Below the pieces are notes generated by a model, which saw nothing but the letters and a program-made list of their open reading frames with translations, ran no database searches and was not told where the DNA came from. This document shows positions 21,210-30,701 of a stretch of DNA of 32,137 bases, piece by piece. A program made the translations under genes and the position numbers. Source of the DNA: a virus; IMG/VR virus record IMGVR_UViG_3300031999_000130, positions 1 to 32,137 of that record. One strand, 5' to 3'. The first letter of the stretch is position 1. Each line of letters opens with the position of its first letter.

Positions 21210-22012
21210 TAGCCTTGACCTCCGCCAAGCCCCATAAGGAACCCAGACCATTTTGCAGAATCAGGACTCTGAAGCCCTGATCTCTGCGCTTGCAATTCGT
21301 TTATGCGCCCCTTGCTCTGAAGCTCAGCGGTATCAACGCCGCCTTGTAGTTCCTGTTGTCCGCTGAATAGATTTTGTCGTGTCTGCATTCCGGATTGCTT
21401 GGCCTGCATTCCGCCTTGCGCTGCTGATTGGTTTTGCTGAGCCTGTTGCAGGACGCGGTTAAATTTATCAGCCCATTGCTGGTATGTACTCGCCTTGTCT
21501 TGCATCGCCGCTGATCTTGCCTGGCCGTATTCATTTGCGATAATGTCGGCGCTGGCCCGCTGAATTCCGCGTCCAGTGGCCCCACTGAATAGCGATCCGC
21601 GATTAGCCGCCGAACCCTCAACCTGTCCACGGGCCCCCGATAGTATCGCCTCGATTTCGGGATTCATCATCTCTGCGGTCTTGGCCTTCAAGTCGTATTG
21701 AAATTCATCTTCGGGCGCTTGCACTTGGTACTTTCCCGCATCATACCCAGCCAGCGAATCAAGATATTCCTGCGTTGCGCCAGGTAGTCCCGCAAGAGCC
21801 CCGCCATACGCTTGCTGATATTCGCCTGTACGCTGCTGGCCTTTGAGAAGGATGTCGCGCAACATCTGCTCTTCTCCTGCCTGCGCGGATTCTAATCCCT
21901 TCTTTGTCGACTTGGTCTGGTAATACGATTGCATTCCAGTACCGATTCCACGATTTGTATCTTGTATGCCTTGAGCCAATAGGCCCCAAGGCCCTTCCGA
22001 TCCACCAGCCAT
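21209..22012 (-). CDS. Probable DNA-transfer (ejection) protein, gp7-like (267 aa)
   Basis: Gly/Gln/Ala-rich helical protein. The central motif NRGSLFSGATGRGIQR (about residues 138-153) followed by an Ala-rich helix is typical of gp7-type ejection proteins in podoviruses. N- and C-termini are Gly-rich (MAGGSEGPWGLL, MGLGGGQG). TAATG overlaps with the genes on both sides. First of the three-gene ejection set. Confidence 0.65.
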   Translation of the reverse strand: MAGGSEGPWGLLAQGIQDTNRGIGTGMQSYYQTKSTKKGLESAQAGEEQMLRDILLKGQQRTGEYQQAYGGALAGLPGATQEYLDSLAGYDAGKYQVQAPEDEFQYDLKAKTAEMMNPEIEAILSGARGQVEGSAANRGSLFSGATGRGIQRASADIIANEYGQARSAAMQDKASTYQQWADKFNRVLQQAQQNQSAAQGGMQAKQSGMQTRQNLFSGQQELQGGVDTAELQSKGRINELQAQRSGLQSPDSAKWSGFLMGLGGGQG

Positions 22013-22386
22013 TATTTACCTACTCGGTTAAAAAAAGATTCGATAATACTTGCATTAGATAATACTAATGTAACTGATGAGCCTTGAACATATTGGACTC
22101 TAGTGGTGTTCGCCACAATATCACTGATATGTAATATAGCTCCATCACAGGCGAAAGGAAAGGCAATCGCCTTTGATCCCGATGTTACTTGGATGCGGAA
22201 ATCAAAAAAGTACCCGTATTTGAACCAATACCCATCCCCACTACATCCACCATCAAAAGAGCCCTGCCCATGCTGGCCCTGTAGCGCATTTACCACGCTG
22301 GTCCATGCAGCTTGAAATACACTTGGCTTTGTGAGTGCAAGCGTGATCTCGGTGATCCTGGTCGGGATCTTTTGTGTGCCCGCCAT
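22012..22386 (-). CDS. Unknown virion-region protein (124 aa)
   Basis: Begins MAGTQKIPTRITEITLAL; beta-rich after residue 40 (FDFRIQVTSG, AILHISDIVAN, VTLVLSNAS), suggesting a compact beta-sandwich. It occupies the slot between the gp10-like hub gene and the ejection genes, where P22 has its tail needle (gp26), but it is not a coiled coil and is half that length. It may be a plug, decoration or alternative needle protein. Confidence 0.6.
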   Translation of the reverse strand: MAGTQKIPTRITEITLALTKPSVFQAAWTSVVNALQGQHGQGSFDGGCSGDGYWFKYGYFFDFRIQVTSGSKAIAFPFACDGAILHISDIVANTTRVQYVQGSSVTLVLSNASIIESFFNRVGK

Positions 22387-23894
22387 CAGGTGCGCCCACA
22401 AGGGCTAATTGTAAGCCTTGCTTGGTAGATCGTGCAAGGAGTTGGGTCAGAGTATTGGATCTTAATTACGAGGCTCCTAGCGGTTCCCATGGCGTTTAGT
22501 TTTACAAGTCTACGGTAATCGCCCTGCTTGCCTATTGATATCTGCCGCCATGGTCCATAGGTGTATCCGCCGTCTCTCGAGAGCGAGACAAGCATTTTTG
22601 GGTCGCTTCCTTGTCCCTGGAGTAATCCGGTTTTACCAACCTCCATATCTATCACCAGCTCCCTGATCAAAAATGAGTCAAGTTTTTGGTATAGTACAGG
22701 AGACACGCGGGTCCTTACAATTTGCCTGCCATCGTATTCGGTGTATTTGCTTCCGTCAAGTATGCAAAGTGAGTTGTCTATGAGAGATCCGAAATACGTT
22801 TTTCCATAGGCTCGTGAAGCAAAGACGGGGCGCCAAGAGGAGTCAACACCTGTGGATAATTCGCGGGTAGATCTGTTATGCCAAAGACCTGTACCTACCT
22901 CATAAACAAATGTGACCTTTGATAGTTTGAATGTGAGGATGTAATATACCTCTCCAACATCCTGATAGCAGTATCCTATTGCAAGATCCTTGTCGGCAAA
23001 TCCGGCTATCTGGCTTTCTATGCCTTCGTGGCTGATCCTGGACACCGATTGGTCAGACCCCATAAAGACTGCGTTGTCTCCAACATCTGAGGAGCCTAGG
23101 AAAAATATCTTGTCCGATATCGTAGCCACAGAATAACGCGCCCTCGTCCCGATCTGAGAGCCTGATCCGCCAACAAGTGCAAATGGGTCCGGGTCAATTC
23201 CAGTACCTCGCCAAATCTCATAAGATCTAGGACCAAATACCCATATGTTTCCACCTAAATTAGCAAGTGCTGATATTGAATCTGCGTTTTGTTCGGCAGA
23301 GTAAAAACTATCGGCCTGGATAATGCTAGAGGCTAGGTCAGAATAAAACCACTGGTTAGAATTGCCTGAGTTGATGATGATTCTCTGTCCTGAAAAGCAA
23401 ATATGGGTCGGCTTGATTGGGTCGCTCGTGCCTGGAATAACGGGCAGGGCCACCGCCGACATTGTGACGGCGCTATCATCCTGGGTTAGTAGGGTGCGCC
23501 AAATGCTGGTTCCGTCAACCACAAAGGCCTCGAATCCATTGTCTGTCATGCCTACAGGGTCGGAGCTAGAATTGATTATTCCAATCCTCTTGATTGTGTT
23601 GTCTGCATTAACCCGAAACAATGCATTTCCAAAAACTGTGTAGAGCTTAGATTCAAAACCCGGGGCGTATCCAGAGCTAGAGTAATACGTTCCTCTGCAC
23701 CCATTACCAGCGGAAGGCAGGGGATTACATTGAAGAGTTGAACCAGGTATTGGAACCATTCTTCGCTGAGTCTTCGAGTCCTTGTCGTCGCTTCCAGTTA
23801 CACACCAATTCGTAGTCTTCTGAGAGCTAAAGCCCTTGTCTTCCAGCTCATAGGATTGGCCGATTAGATCAATGATCACGCTTTCTTCCGCCAT
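22386..23894 (-). CDS. P22 gp10-like tail hub / DNA stabilisation protein (502 aa)
   Basis: Contains the family phrases RGTYYSS, LYTVFGNALFRVN, ISALANLGGNIWVFGPRSYEIW and FFLGSSDVGDNAVFM, and is close in length to P22 gp10 (472). The protein forms the tail hub that closes the portal after packaging and carries the spikes. The start at 23894 (MAEESVIID) overlaps the preceding stop as ATGA. Confidence 0.85.
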   Translation of the reverse strand: MAEESVIIDLIGQSYELEDKGFSSQKTTNWCVTGSDDKDSKTQRRMVPIPGSTLQCNPLPSAGNGCRGTYYSSSGYAPGFESKLYTVFGNALFRVNADNTIKRIGIINSSSDPVGMTDNGFEAFVVDGTSIWRTLLTQDDSAVTMSAVALPVIPGTSDPIKPTHICFSGQRIIINSGNSNQWFYSDLASSIIQADSFYSAEQNADSISALANLGGNIWVFGPRSYEIWRGTGIDPDPFALVGGSGSQIGTRARYSVATISDKIFFLGSSDVGDNAVFMGSDQSVSRISHEGIESQIAGFADKDLAIGYCYQDVGEVYYILTFKLSKVTFVYEVGTGLWHNRSTRELSTGVDSSWRPVFASRAYGKTYFGSLIDNSLCILDGSKYTEYDGRQIVRTRVSPVLYQKLDSFLIRELVIDMEVGKTGLLQGQGSDPKMLVSLSRDGGYTYGPWRQISIGKQGDYRRLVKLNAMGTARSLVIKIQYSDPTPCTIYQARLTISPCGRT

Positions 23895-24592
23895 CAATTT
23901 ATCCCGGTCAAAATATTGTTTCTTACGCGGCGACGGTTATCGTAAAATGGCGCTTGATTTCTGCTATGCAACAGCTCAAGCCGGCTCTTGCACTCGTTGT
24001 AGATTGTATCACAGCTAGCAACAACGTCAACAGGCATCATTTTGCGTTGGGCAATTTCACGAGCAAGGGCATATTTGATTAGCTTATTGTATTCAAGTGG
24101 AATCTGAATTTTGGAGTCAATCGTAACCTGTGGTATCTCTTCGTTATACACAACGGTAATCACTGACCCGGGCTGAGGCGCTATATCAAATGAGATTATC
24201 CCGTCTGGGTATCGAGCGTTATAAGAAAATCCACAAGGAATTCCTGACGCGCCAGGCACCTTCTGACCAGCCAAAAACGCGACGGAATATTGGTTAACTG
24301 GAACTAGTGTGCAAGATGAATTCGACTGGTAGTAGATCTTGTTTATGAATACCGGCCTGTCTGTAACCATTGCGCCAGTAGGGCCAATGAGATAATCAAA
24401 GGCAATTGACGGAATGTTATGTGTAAATGTTTTTACACTAAAAGGGAATAGCTGGTCAACATTCAGCTGAGAAAGAATCTCATTTATGGTTGTCACACCT
24501 AGATTAGCTTCTGAGCCTTCCAAAGATGTGTTGTCATCTAGGACCCCGGCGCATTGAAACGCTTCTTGAATAATTGCGCGAATATTTATCAT
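23894..24592 (-). CDS. P22 gp4-like head-tail adaptor (232 aa)
   Basis: The helical N-terminus (MINIRAIIQEAFQCAGVLDD...LGVTTINEILSQLN) and later EYNKLIKYALAREIAQ helix are laid out as in gp4-type tail accessory proteins, which add to the portal after packaging. A beta-rich middle (about residues 80-160) makes it longer than P22 gp4 (166 aa). It lies between coat and gp10, the P22 order. Confidence 0.7.
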   Translation of the reverse strand: MINIRAIIQEAFQCAGVLDDNTSLEGSEANLGVTTINEILSQLNVDQLFPFSVKTFTHNIPSIAFDYLIGPTGAMVTDRPVFINKIYYQSNSSCTLVPVNQYSVAFLAGQKVPGASGIPCGFSYNARYPDGIISFDIAPQPGSVITVVYNEEIPQVTIDSKIQIPLEYNKLIKYALAREIAQRKMMPVDVVASCDTIYNECKSRLELLHSRNQAPFYDNRRRVRNNILTGIN

Positions 24593-24613
24593 GGTGGACC
24601 CTGGAAAGAGAAA

Positions 24614-24641
24614 CCCCGAGGCGCATTTCTACGCCCCAGGG
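24614..24641 (-). terminator. Partial terminator after the coat gene
   Basis: On the minus strand, CCCTGGGGCG (24641-24632) pairs with CGCCTCGGGG (24623-24614) with two G-T wobbles and an eight-base loop. TTTCTCTTT follows. Such a leaky site would raise coat mRNA relative to downstream genes. Confidence 0.6.
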
Positions 24642-24650
24642 TAATGTTGA

Positions 24651-25868
24651 TTAGGACACTAAGACGTCAATACGATGAACCCAATTGGAGCGAGCGAGGC
24701 CAAAGCCTGCAATCGTATCCCAACGGATGATATCAGTACCCGCGTTGATGTCCCCGCCAGCCTGACAAAGGAAGGTAATTCCGCTTGGGTTGCGAGCGGA
24801 CTTTTGGATGGTGTTGGAGAGTGGACGAACGGGGAAGGATGCGAAGATAAACGCGGCCTTTGCCCAAGCGAATCCGCGCAGGTAAGTAGATGAATTTGCG
24901 TGTGAGAATGTAACCGCCGTGGTCGCTGCGAGTGTGGACGTCGAGACGTTCTTTTTTGGACCAGTGAAATATACACCCTTGACCGTAACGACGAACTCGT
25001 TAGAGCTAGCGGTGGATAGTTCCTGTGCGATGAACTGATACTTGGACCCGATCGCCTTTTCGTAAATGTCGCAGGCAAACACATTGGCCAAGGTGAACGC
25101 CTCGCCAGCCGCGATAGTACCAGTCATCGTCGCTGTCCCGCCCGCCACCTCAAGAACCAAGGAGGTTGATCCATTTACGGTTACAGCGGTTTTGAGTCGT
25201 ACCGCAGTACCAGCACCCAGAGTGCGAGAGCCAGAGGTGAACGAGCTGATGTCTGGAGTCTCATACCACTCCGCACCACGAAACTTTCCAAGGCCACCAT
25301 TAAGAAAGTTGTTTGAAAGCTGCGCGCTCGGGTTAAACATGGTGAGACCGGAGTTCTGAATCTGGGTAGCGAGATCTGTCCCAAGGCCACCACACAACAT
25401 TCCAAATGCACGTGCACCCTTAATGATTCCGATGGCCTTTCCAATGTCGGCATATGCAGCGGTGCCAGAACCAAGAACGGTCATGGTGTCTGCGCCCAAA
25501 AGCATCTTGTTGCAGGCAATGGTTTGAACTTCGGAAGCCATCTGTGCCCCATAAGGAACGGCAACTTGGTCGTCAAAGCTCTCCATCTCAAGTGTTTGTT
25601 CAACGGTTTCCAGGGACACCGATTTGTTGTACTGAATGAGAGTGATGGGGACAGTGTCTTCCACGATGCTGCCCGGAGTGGTGGCTGGGCCAGTAGCCAA
25701 CGCGCTGCCAACGCTTGGCAATGAAAGGTTGATAGTCATCCCGCTGTTTGGTTTGTAGCTCTTATTGAGCACAGTAGAACCATTCATGAGAATTTGACAA
25801 TTGCGCTCGTATTCCACCGCAAATGGTACAACGATGTCGCTAGTTTTGATCGTATTGCTTACTGGCAT
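24651..25868 (-). CDS. Major capsid (coat) protein, P22 gp5-like (405 aa)
   Basis: An HK97-fold type coat protein is expected from its place directly after the scaffold. The sequence has the P22-type layout: N-terminal arm (MPVSNTIKTSDIVVPFAVEY), a long central Gly/Thr/Ser-rich beta domain, and a C-terminal RWDTIAGFGLARSNWVHRIDV segment that fits gp5-like coats (P22: 430 aa). SD GGGAG is 8 nt from the ATG. It is followed by a partial terminator. Confidence 0.85.
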   Translation of the reverse strand: MPVSNTIKTSDIVVPFAVEYERNCQILMNGSTVLNKSYKPNSGMTINLSLPSVGSALATGPATTPGSIVEDTVPITLIQYNKSVSLETVEQTLEMESFDDQVAVPYGAQMASEVQTIACNKMLLGADTMTVLGSGTAAYADIGKAIGIIKGARAFGMLCGGLGTDLATQIQNSGLTMFNPSAQLSNNFLNGGLGKFRGAEWYETPDISSFTSGSRTLGAGTAVRLKTAVTVNGSTSLVLEVAGGTATMTGTIAAGEAFTLANVFACDIYEKAIGSKYQFIAQELSTASSNEFVVTVKGVYFTGPKKNVSTSTLAATTAVTFSHANSSTYLRGFAWAKAAFIFASFPVRPLSNTIQKSARNPSGITFLCQAGGDINAGTDIIRWDTIAGFGLARSNWVHRIDVLVS

Positions 25869-25885
25869 TTGATCGACTCCCGGAG

Positions 25886-26773
25886 CTATCTAGCTCCATA
25901 TTTTCGTTTGTTGTATGCCAAGGCCTCATCCTCTGTAGAGCGAGTCCCAGACACATGACCACCAATCCCGCCAACCTGTCCAATCGGAGCAGGGGCGGAG
26001 CTGGCAGTTTGTTTGCTTTTCTTTGCTGAGTCAATTCGCTTGAGATATTTCTCAACGTCGAGAAGTCGTTGTGCGGCAACAATAGCAGGCATGCGGTTAA
26101 GCTCTGCAACAATATCAGGACGCTTAAGCAGCTCAGAAACGATTCTAGGACCCATTTCGGAATGAGTTACTACATCGTGTATGTGCTGGCTAAACTGTTC
26201 TCCATCGTATGTTTTGGACAAGAGCGATAGCTCCTCAATGTCATAAGCGGACATAGTACGCTGCACCTTTTCGGCCCATGACTTTCGGAATTCATCATCC
26301 TCATTTTTTGCCATTTCTTGCTTCTGCGATTGTTCGCGCTCTTCAAGCCTTCTCTTTTCGAGAATGGAATCAACGCGTTTATTTGCGCGGTGATCATCCC
26401 ATTCGTCTTCTGTGAGAAAGTTCTCGCGTTTTAACTCTGGCCCAGCAGGCTTTTTCTCTGTCATGGCCCTGATTTCCGCTAGCTCCTCCTGTGTTGTGCG
26501 CAATTGTTTTGTGAGAGAGCGTATGCGTCTATCGTAGCCACTGTTAGATTCGCCTGGCTGTTGTTTCGTGCTTGACGATTGCGCGACAGTTTCGGGCTTT
26601 GGGCTTTCAACTGGTTTTGCGTCTACAACTTTTTCGGGCTCAGAGTCAATCGCACCACCAGACCCTCCCAGGTCCATTGGCTGATTTGATTCTGGAGTCC
26701 GATAGGCTGCGTACTTATCAGCTTTCTGGGAGTCGGTAGGCTGATCAACACCGTTTTGTACATGGTCGCTCAT
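25886..26773 (-). CDS. Scaffolding protein, P22 gp8-like (295 aa)
   Basis: Acidic, Gln/Ser-rich and unstructured at the start, helical in the middle (RRIRSLTKQLRTTQEEL, KRRLEEREQSQKQEMA), with a short basic C-terminal segment (NKRKYGAR) that would contact the coat, as in P22 gp8 (303 aa). The start at 26773 (MSDHVQNG) has GGAGGA four bases away, better than the upstream ATG at 26791. It is expected to shape the procapsid and then leave. Confidence 0.8.
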   Translation of the reverse strand: MSDHVQNGVDQPTDSQKADKYAAYRTPESNQPMDLGGSGGAIDSEPEKVVDAKPVESPKPETVAQSSSTKQQPGESNSGYDRRIRSLTKQLRTTQEELAEIRAMTEKKPAGPELKRENFLTEDEWDDHRANKRVDSILEKRRLEEREQSQKQEMAKNEDDEFRKSWAEKVQRTMSAYDIEELSLLSKTYDGEQFSQHIHDVVTHSEMGPRIVSELLKRPDIVAELNRMPAIVAAQRLLDVEKYLKRIDSAKKSKQTASSAPAPIGQVGGIGGHVSGTRSTEDEALAYNKRKYGAR

Positions 26774-26812
26774 GGCGTCCTCCACAGACATTTTCTAGGC
26801 CTGTTAGCTAGT

Positions 26813-28855
26813 TTAAGGTAAAGCATTTTTTTGACCTCCAACCGATGTGTAATCAGGCTTAACGCCTTGCACGACAACGGTTTCAGGTCTGGTTAGAATT
26901 TCTTTTGTTAGATCGGCCTGCAAGGATCTGGTTTGTGCTTCGGCATCTGCAAGGATCTTTGCTTGAGTTTCATTCGCCTTTCCTTGGAGCTTCATTGCCT
27001 CAACTTCAAGGCGATTTTCATTATTCATTTGGGTGGTTAGAACAGCGCGCTTCGTGTCCTCAACGGAATTAGCCAGCTCACCCTGTAACTGTTGGATGTA
27101 GATATTTGCCTGGTCGATAACCAGCTGTTGGGCCTGGATCGCAGACTCTGCGGCCTGCATAGCGGCTTGGGCTTCCGGCGGGATCTCGTTGTTTCCTGCG
27201 CCAAGAACGCGATTTGCTATGACATCAAGCTTTGCCGCGATAGCTTCGGACCCCTGAAACTCTGAGTTGCGAGCGATGTCCGGAGCGAGAATAGCCGAAG
27301 TTTCTGGGCCAAGCATTCCGCCAAGGGCCACTAGGCCATTCACATTTTCTTTGCGCTGCGACGCCATCATGGGGCCGCTGTCAACATCAATATCCACCTT
27401 GCTCAGAGACAACCCGAGATCGGATAGATTAATCACGCGCTTAGATATTCCGTCCTTGTTCGACACGGTTAGCTCTCTCTCTGTGTCGTTTACCAAGATT
27501 GCGGCCTCAAGCACGCATCTACCGACCTGCTTAATGCTTTCCTTAGCGTTCAACATGTACTGGTAGTTATTCTGCTCCACAGTCTTTGTACGGGTTAACA
27601 CAGCCTCGGCGGTTTCGTTCGATGAAATGCCAGCAGCGACCCCACCAATTGGGATTCCAAGAATGTCAGATGCAAGATCCTTGAATCCGGTTAGAGCCGC
27701 GGCATTGACGGAAATGTCAGGGCTGCCATTCATTTCGAAAGGAGGGGGAATGTCGTTTCCCTTGTCGTCTTTGTGGTTAAATAGCATCAACGGATTTCGA
27801 TACTTATTTGAGCGCTCCCATAGATCAATGTACGGCATGACACCGGCGGCGGCCGCAACCTTTGTAGGCTTTGGTGCGTTGACCATCTGCTCGATTAGAT
27901 CGTTAGCAGCGTAATTTATCATCTGAAATGAGGACTTTCCCCAGTAGATAAAACCAGCAGCGTCTAAACCATTTTCGGTATCAATGCGCTCTCCATAAAA
28001 TGGAATGACAGGGATAAAAGACAGGGGATACTCAGTGCTAGAAATAACATGGTTGCCGCAAATCTTATGGATGATCACATAAGGTTTGCTAGCCATTCGG
28101 CTTTTCGCGCTCTTCGACTTCAGGCCCTCGGACTCTGGGACCATCTTTCCGTCTACGGCATACAAGCGCTCTTTTTTGTTCTTACGCTCGTAGAATGTGA
28201 CCATGGCCACGGTGTCTTTTGGCTCTTTCCAGGTGGTATCACCAAGGATACAAGCGCTGTTGGATGCGTCTTTTACCGACTCGCCATAGTCCTCTATGGC
28301 CTTTTTTTCTGGTATGTACTCAAGCACTGCAACTTTGTTTGCATCCGAACCATTGGACTTTATCGAGAAGCGATCAAACACCACATTCTTTGGGTTTACG
28401 ATGGCTTCAATCTTTACGACCTGATCAAAATTATCGTTGTTGGAGTAGTCAGTAGTGACAGCGGCATACCCTAAGCCGCACTTGACTTGGCGGTCAACAG
28501 CGAGCCCGTAAGCTGCTAGCCCATCGGAGTCAACTTCTATACCCCTGATGATTCCGGTAGCGGTCTCGGCAGCTTCCTTGACGTCGCTTGTCTTAGCATT
28601 GACCACGATTCCAAACGGAGCCACAAGAAATTTATTAATCTGTGAGTTGCAATAGTTTCGAGACACCGGAAAGGTCAGACTAGAGCGCCCAGAGCCCCTT
28701 GTCTCTTCGTCAGCCGCGACCATTTGAGCGCCACCAGCATAGAGCAATTCGGCACACATGCGTTCAATTCCAGGCGCTTTGACTGCGTTAGTTGAGCGTA
28801 CAAATTCCTTTAGGTCTGCAATGATTTGGGCCGAATCTATTTCTTTCTCTGCCAT
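26813..28855 (-). CDS. Portal protein, P22 gp1-like (680 aa)
   Basis: Large size, mixed N-terminal domain (MAEKEIDSAQIIADL...), conserved mid-portal phrases (PFYGERIDTENG, FKDLASDILGIPIGGVAAG, SNETAEAVLTRTKTVEQNN) and a long C-terminal helical tail from about residue 560 (QAAMQAAESAIQAQQLVIDQ), as in the P22 portal barrel. The dodecamer forms the DNA channel at one vertex. ATG at 28855 follows GGGTGA; an in-frame TTG nine bases upstream is possible. Confidence 0.85.
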   Translation of the reverse strand: MAEKEIDSAQIIADLKEFVRSTNAVKAPGIERMCAELLYAGGAQMVAADEETRGSGRSSLTFPVSRNYCNSQINKFLVAPFGIVVNAKTSDVKEAAETATGIIRGIEVDSDGLAAYGLAVDRQVKCGLGYAAVTTDYSNNDNFDQVVKIEAIVNPKNVVFDRFSIKSNGSDANKVAVLEYIPEKKAIEDYGESVKDASNSACILGDTTWKEPKDTVAMVTFYERKNKKERLYAVDGKMVPESEGLKSKSAKSRMASKPYVIIHKICGNHVISSTEYPLSFIPVIPFYGERIDTENGLDAAGFIYWGKSSFQMINYAANDLIEQMVNAPKPTKVAAAAGVMPYIDLWERSNKYRNPLMLFNHKDDKGNDIPPPFEMNGSPDISVNAAALTGFKDLASDILGIPIGGVAAGISSNETAEAVLTRTKTVEQNNYQYMLNAKESIKQVGRCVLEAAILVNDTERELTVSNKDGISKRVINLSDLGLSLSKVDIDVDSGPMMASQRKENVNGLVALGGMLGPETSAILAPDIARNSEFQGSEAIAAKLDVIANRVLGAGNNEIPPEAQAAMQAAESAIQAQQLVIDQANIYIQQLQGELANSVEDTKRAVLTTQMNNENRLEVEAMKLQGKANETQAKILADAEAQTRSLQADLTKEILTRPETVVVQGVKPDYTSVGGQKNALP

Positions 28856-28894
28856 GTCACCCAATTGATTAGCGATTCATAATATTTGAATATA

Positions 28895-30181
28895 CTAATT
28901 TTTGAATGTACCAGCACGCATTAATCTTTTCATGGCTTCGATTTGCCGGGAGTCCTGGATTATTCGGGAGTCTTTTATGATGATGTCCCCAGCGCAATAG
29001 CAGGCCAGCGCCACCGCATCGGCCATGTCTGGAGAGCGGCCAATCTTTTTTTTGATCTCGTCTTTTGGGTCCATGGCCTGTCGATTTTTGGAATCTGGGT
29101 GCCATGTGGACGCTGTTAACTCCTCAATCAAATCAGAATCGTTCGGAATGGTGCCGCCAAGCTTGCAATAATCGTTAGCCCTGCCATAGATCTCAGTTCG
29201 TTTGTTTGAGTACCCAGGATCTTCGCTGGCTGACGAGAAGTTAATCCCCTCAACATCTACCCCGCAGGATTTTAGAGCGTCAGGAACCCACGCGCCATGG
29301 CCTGTGGAATCGACATTGATTAGCTCCGGCTTGTATTTCTCTATTCTAGTCCGCAACTCTTCCACCAGTGTGGGCAAATCCATGGCGTCGAATTTCACGA
29401 TCTCCAAAAACTTCTTTCCACGCCTAACCGCTATGACGGTCTTATCTCCTCCTGATCGCGCAATGTCAACACCGATAACAGTTTTCCAGTTGTCATAGAT
29501 CTGGATTCCCATATCCAGATTGTACACCTGTATCATTCGCATAGCCGATTCATTCAGGTATTTCCCAAGCCAGACATAGCGGTACATATCGGGCCGGTTG
29601 GCTTTCATATGATTCGCCTGGTCTATGAGTTTCTGCGATGCAAAAGGGTTCTGAAGGTATGTGTTATGCGTTACCCAGGAGTTTGGTGGAGGAGGGTTCT
29701 CGACAAAGATCTGGGCAGGGGCGCACGACGGTGAGTAGGTATTGCCAGTTAGCCAGATCTGCGAATCCGTCTCTCGTATCGTAGGATCTAGGATATCCCA
29801 AGACCTCATAGCCATTGATTCGCACTCCTCAATCCATGCTATGTGATATCCCGTCAGAGACTTGAGAGACAGCGGGTTGCGGGCCATGCCTCGGAAGATT
29901 TTATGGGCTCCCGTTACAATGTTTTCTATGTAAGTGTCGGTCGATTTGAATCGATGCGAAAGCCCTTCGAGCCTTATTATATCCTCTGTCTGAGCCTTTG
30001 AGCTCTCAGAGATGGAGTTCTGAAACTCTCGCAGCCCGACGACTTTAAGCCCTGGTACGTTGTCCATGAAGTACACGATGGCTTGTGCCGCAGACACCGA
30101 GCGCGCCGCAGCACGGCCACCAAGGGCGCACTTGTAATCAAAGGGCTGGTAGAATCCCTTGAACTGCTCAAGCCTCTCCAT
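28895..30181 (-). CDS. terL: Terminase large subunit (428 aa)
   Basis: Packaging motor ATPase and headful nuclease. Residues 21-28 (GGRAAARS) occupy the Walker A site; IAWIEE (114-119) is Walker B with its catalytic Glu. The nuclease half has D239 in GVDIARSGGDKTV, D291 in INVDSTGHG, and a third Asp near 396 in SPDMADAVAL. The Walker A lacks the classic Lys-Ser/Thr, with Arg at that place, as in some terminases with a deviant P-loop. It overlaps TerS by 14 nt. Confidence 0.9.
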   Translation of the reverse strand: MERLEQFKGFYQPFDYKCALGGRAAARSVSAAQAIVYFMDNVPGLKVVGLREFQNSISESSKAQTEDIIRLEGLSHRFKSTDTYIENIVTGAHKIFRGMARNPLSLKSLTGYHIAWIEECESMAMRSWDILDPTIRETDSQIWLTGNTYSPSCAPAQIFVENPPPPNSWVTHNTYLQNPFASQKLIDQANHMKANRPDMYRYVWLGKYLNESAMRMIQVYNLDMGIQIYDNWKTVIGVDIARSGGDKTVIAVRRGKKFLEIVKFDAMDLPTLVEELRTRIEKYKPELINVDSTGHGAWVPDALKSCGVDVEGINFSSASEDPGYSNKRTEIYGRANDYCKLGGTIPNDSDLIEELTASTWHPDSKNRQAMDPKDEIKKKIGRSPDMADAVALACYCAGDIIIKDSRIIQDSRQIEAMKRLMRAGTFKN

Positions 30182-30569
30182 CGTCGTCTTTGGGGATCAT
30201 GGCAGAGCGAAACGTGATTGGCCCAGAGGACTGATGAACATTGCCCTCGATCTCGATAGACTGCGAGGTCTTTTCGTGCTGGCCGTGGTGAACCCCCAGG
30301 AGCCATTTGGTTGCACTGACGTTAGCCCCAGAGGTTAGGCCTTTTTGGTGCCCTAGCATGTTTTTCTCAAGGTGGAAAATCATCTTGGCTTTGATGAGCG
30401 GTAACGCCTCTTTCCACTCTGGATGCGATATACACCAGGCCCCAGAGGATGCTATGGTTGATCCTGCCACGTTGAATGTAGCCGCAATCATATTCAGGGT
30501 ATACTCCCCAGTCTCAGCCAGTTCTAGGGCCTTGGGGATATGGTAATCAGGGTCAAATCGTGTAACCAT
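30168..30569 (-). CDS. terS: Terminase small subunit (133 aa)
   Basis: N-terminal helix-turn-helix-like segment (ALELAETGEYTLNMIAATFNV, about residues 14-34) and an HPEWKEALPLIKAKM helix typical of phage small terminases, which recognise the packaging site and regulate TerL. It lies immediately before terL with a 14-nt overlap. First gene of the late operon. Confidence 0.75.
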   Translation of the reverse strand: MVTRFDPDYHIPKALELAETGEYTLNMIAATFNVAGSTIASSGAWCISHPEWKEALPLIKAKMIFHLEKNMLGHQKGLTSGANVSATKWLLGVHHGQHEKTSQSIEIEGNVHQSSGPITFRSAMIPKDDDGEA

Positions 30570-30651
30570 TTTCTTCCACCTCTTGCGCTTGGGTTGTGCG
30601 GTTAATTAGCAAATACTAATACTTATATTAAGAATATAGATTATTCAATGC
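30570..30651 (-). promoter_or_regulatory. AT-rich leader ahead of the late operon
   Basis: This gap between the ASCH-like gene terminator and terS contains TTGAAT (30648-30643) and TATAAG (30627-30622) on the minus strand with a short 15-bp spacer, a weak promoter candidate for late transcription. An AGAGGTGG sequence near terS serves as SD. Confidence 0.25.
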
Positions 30652-30687
30652 AAAAAAAAGCCCCCATTTCTGAGGACTTTTTGGGCT
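30652..30687 (-). terminator. Weak terminator between the leftward early unit and terS
   Basis: On the minus strand, AGCCC (30687-30683) pairs with GGGCT (30663-30659) across a 19-base loop, followed by a run of eight T residues. The short stem makes it inefficient, so early leftward transcripts may continue into the late genes. Confidence 0.45.
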
Positions 30688-30701
30688 AGATGGATTTAAA
30701 T

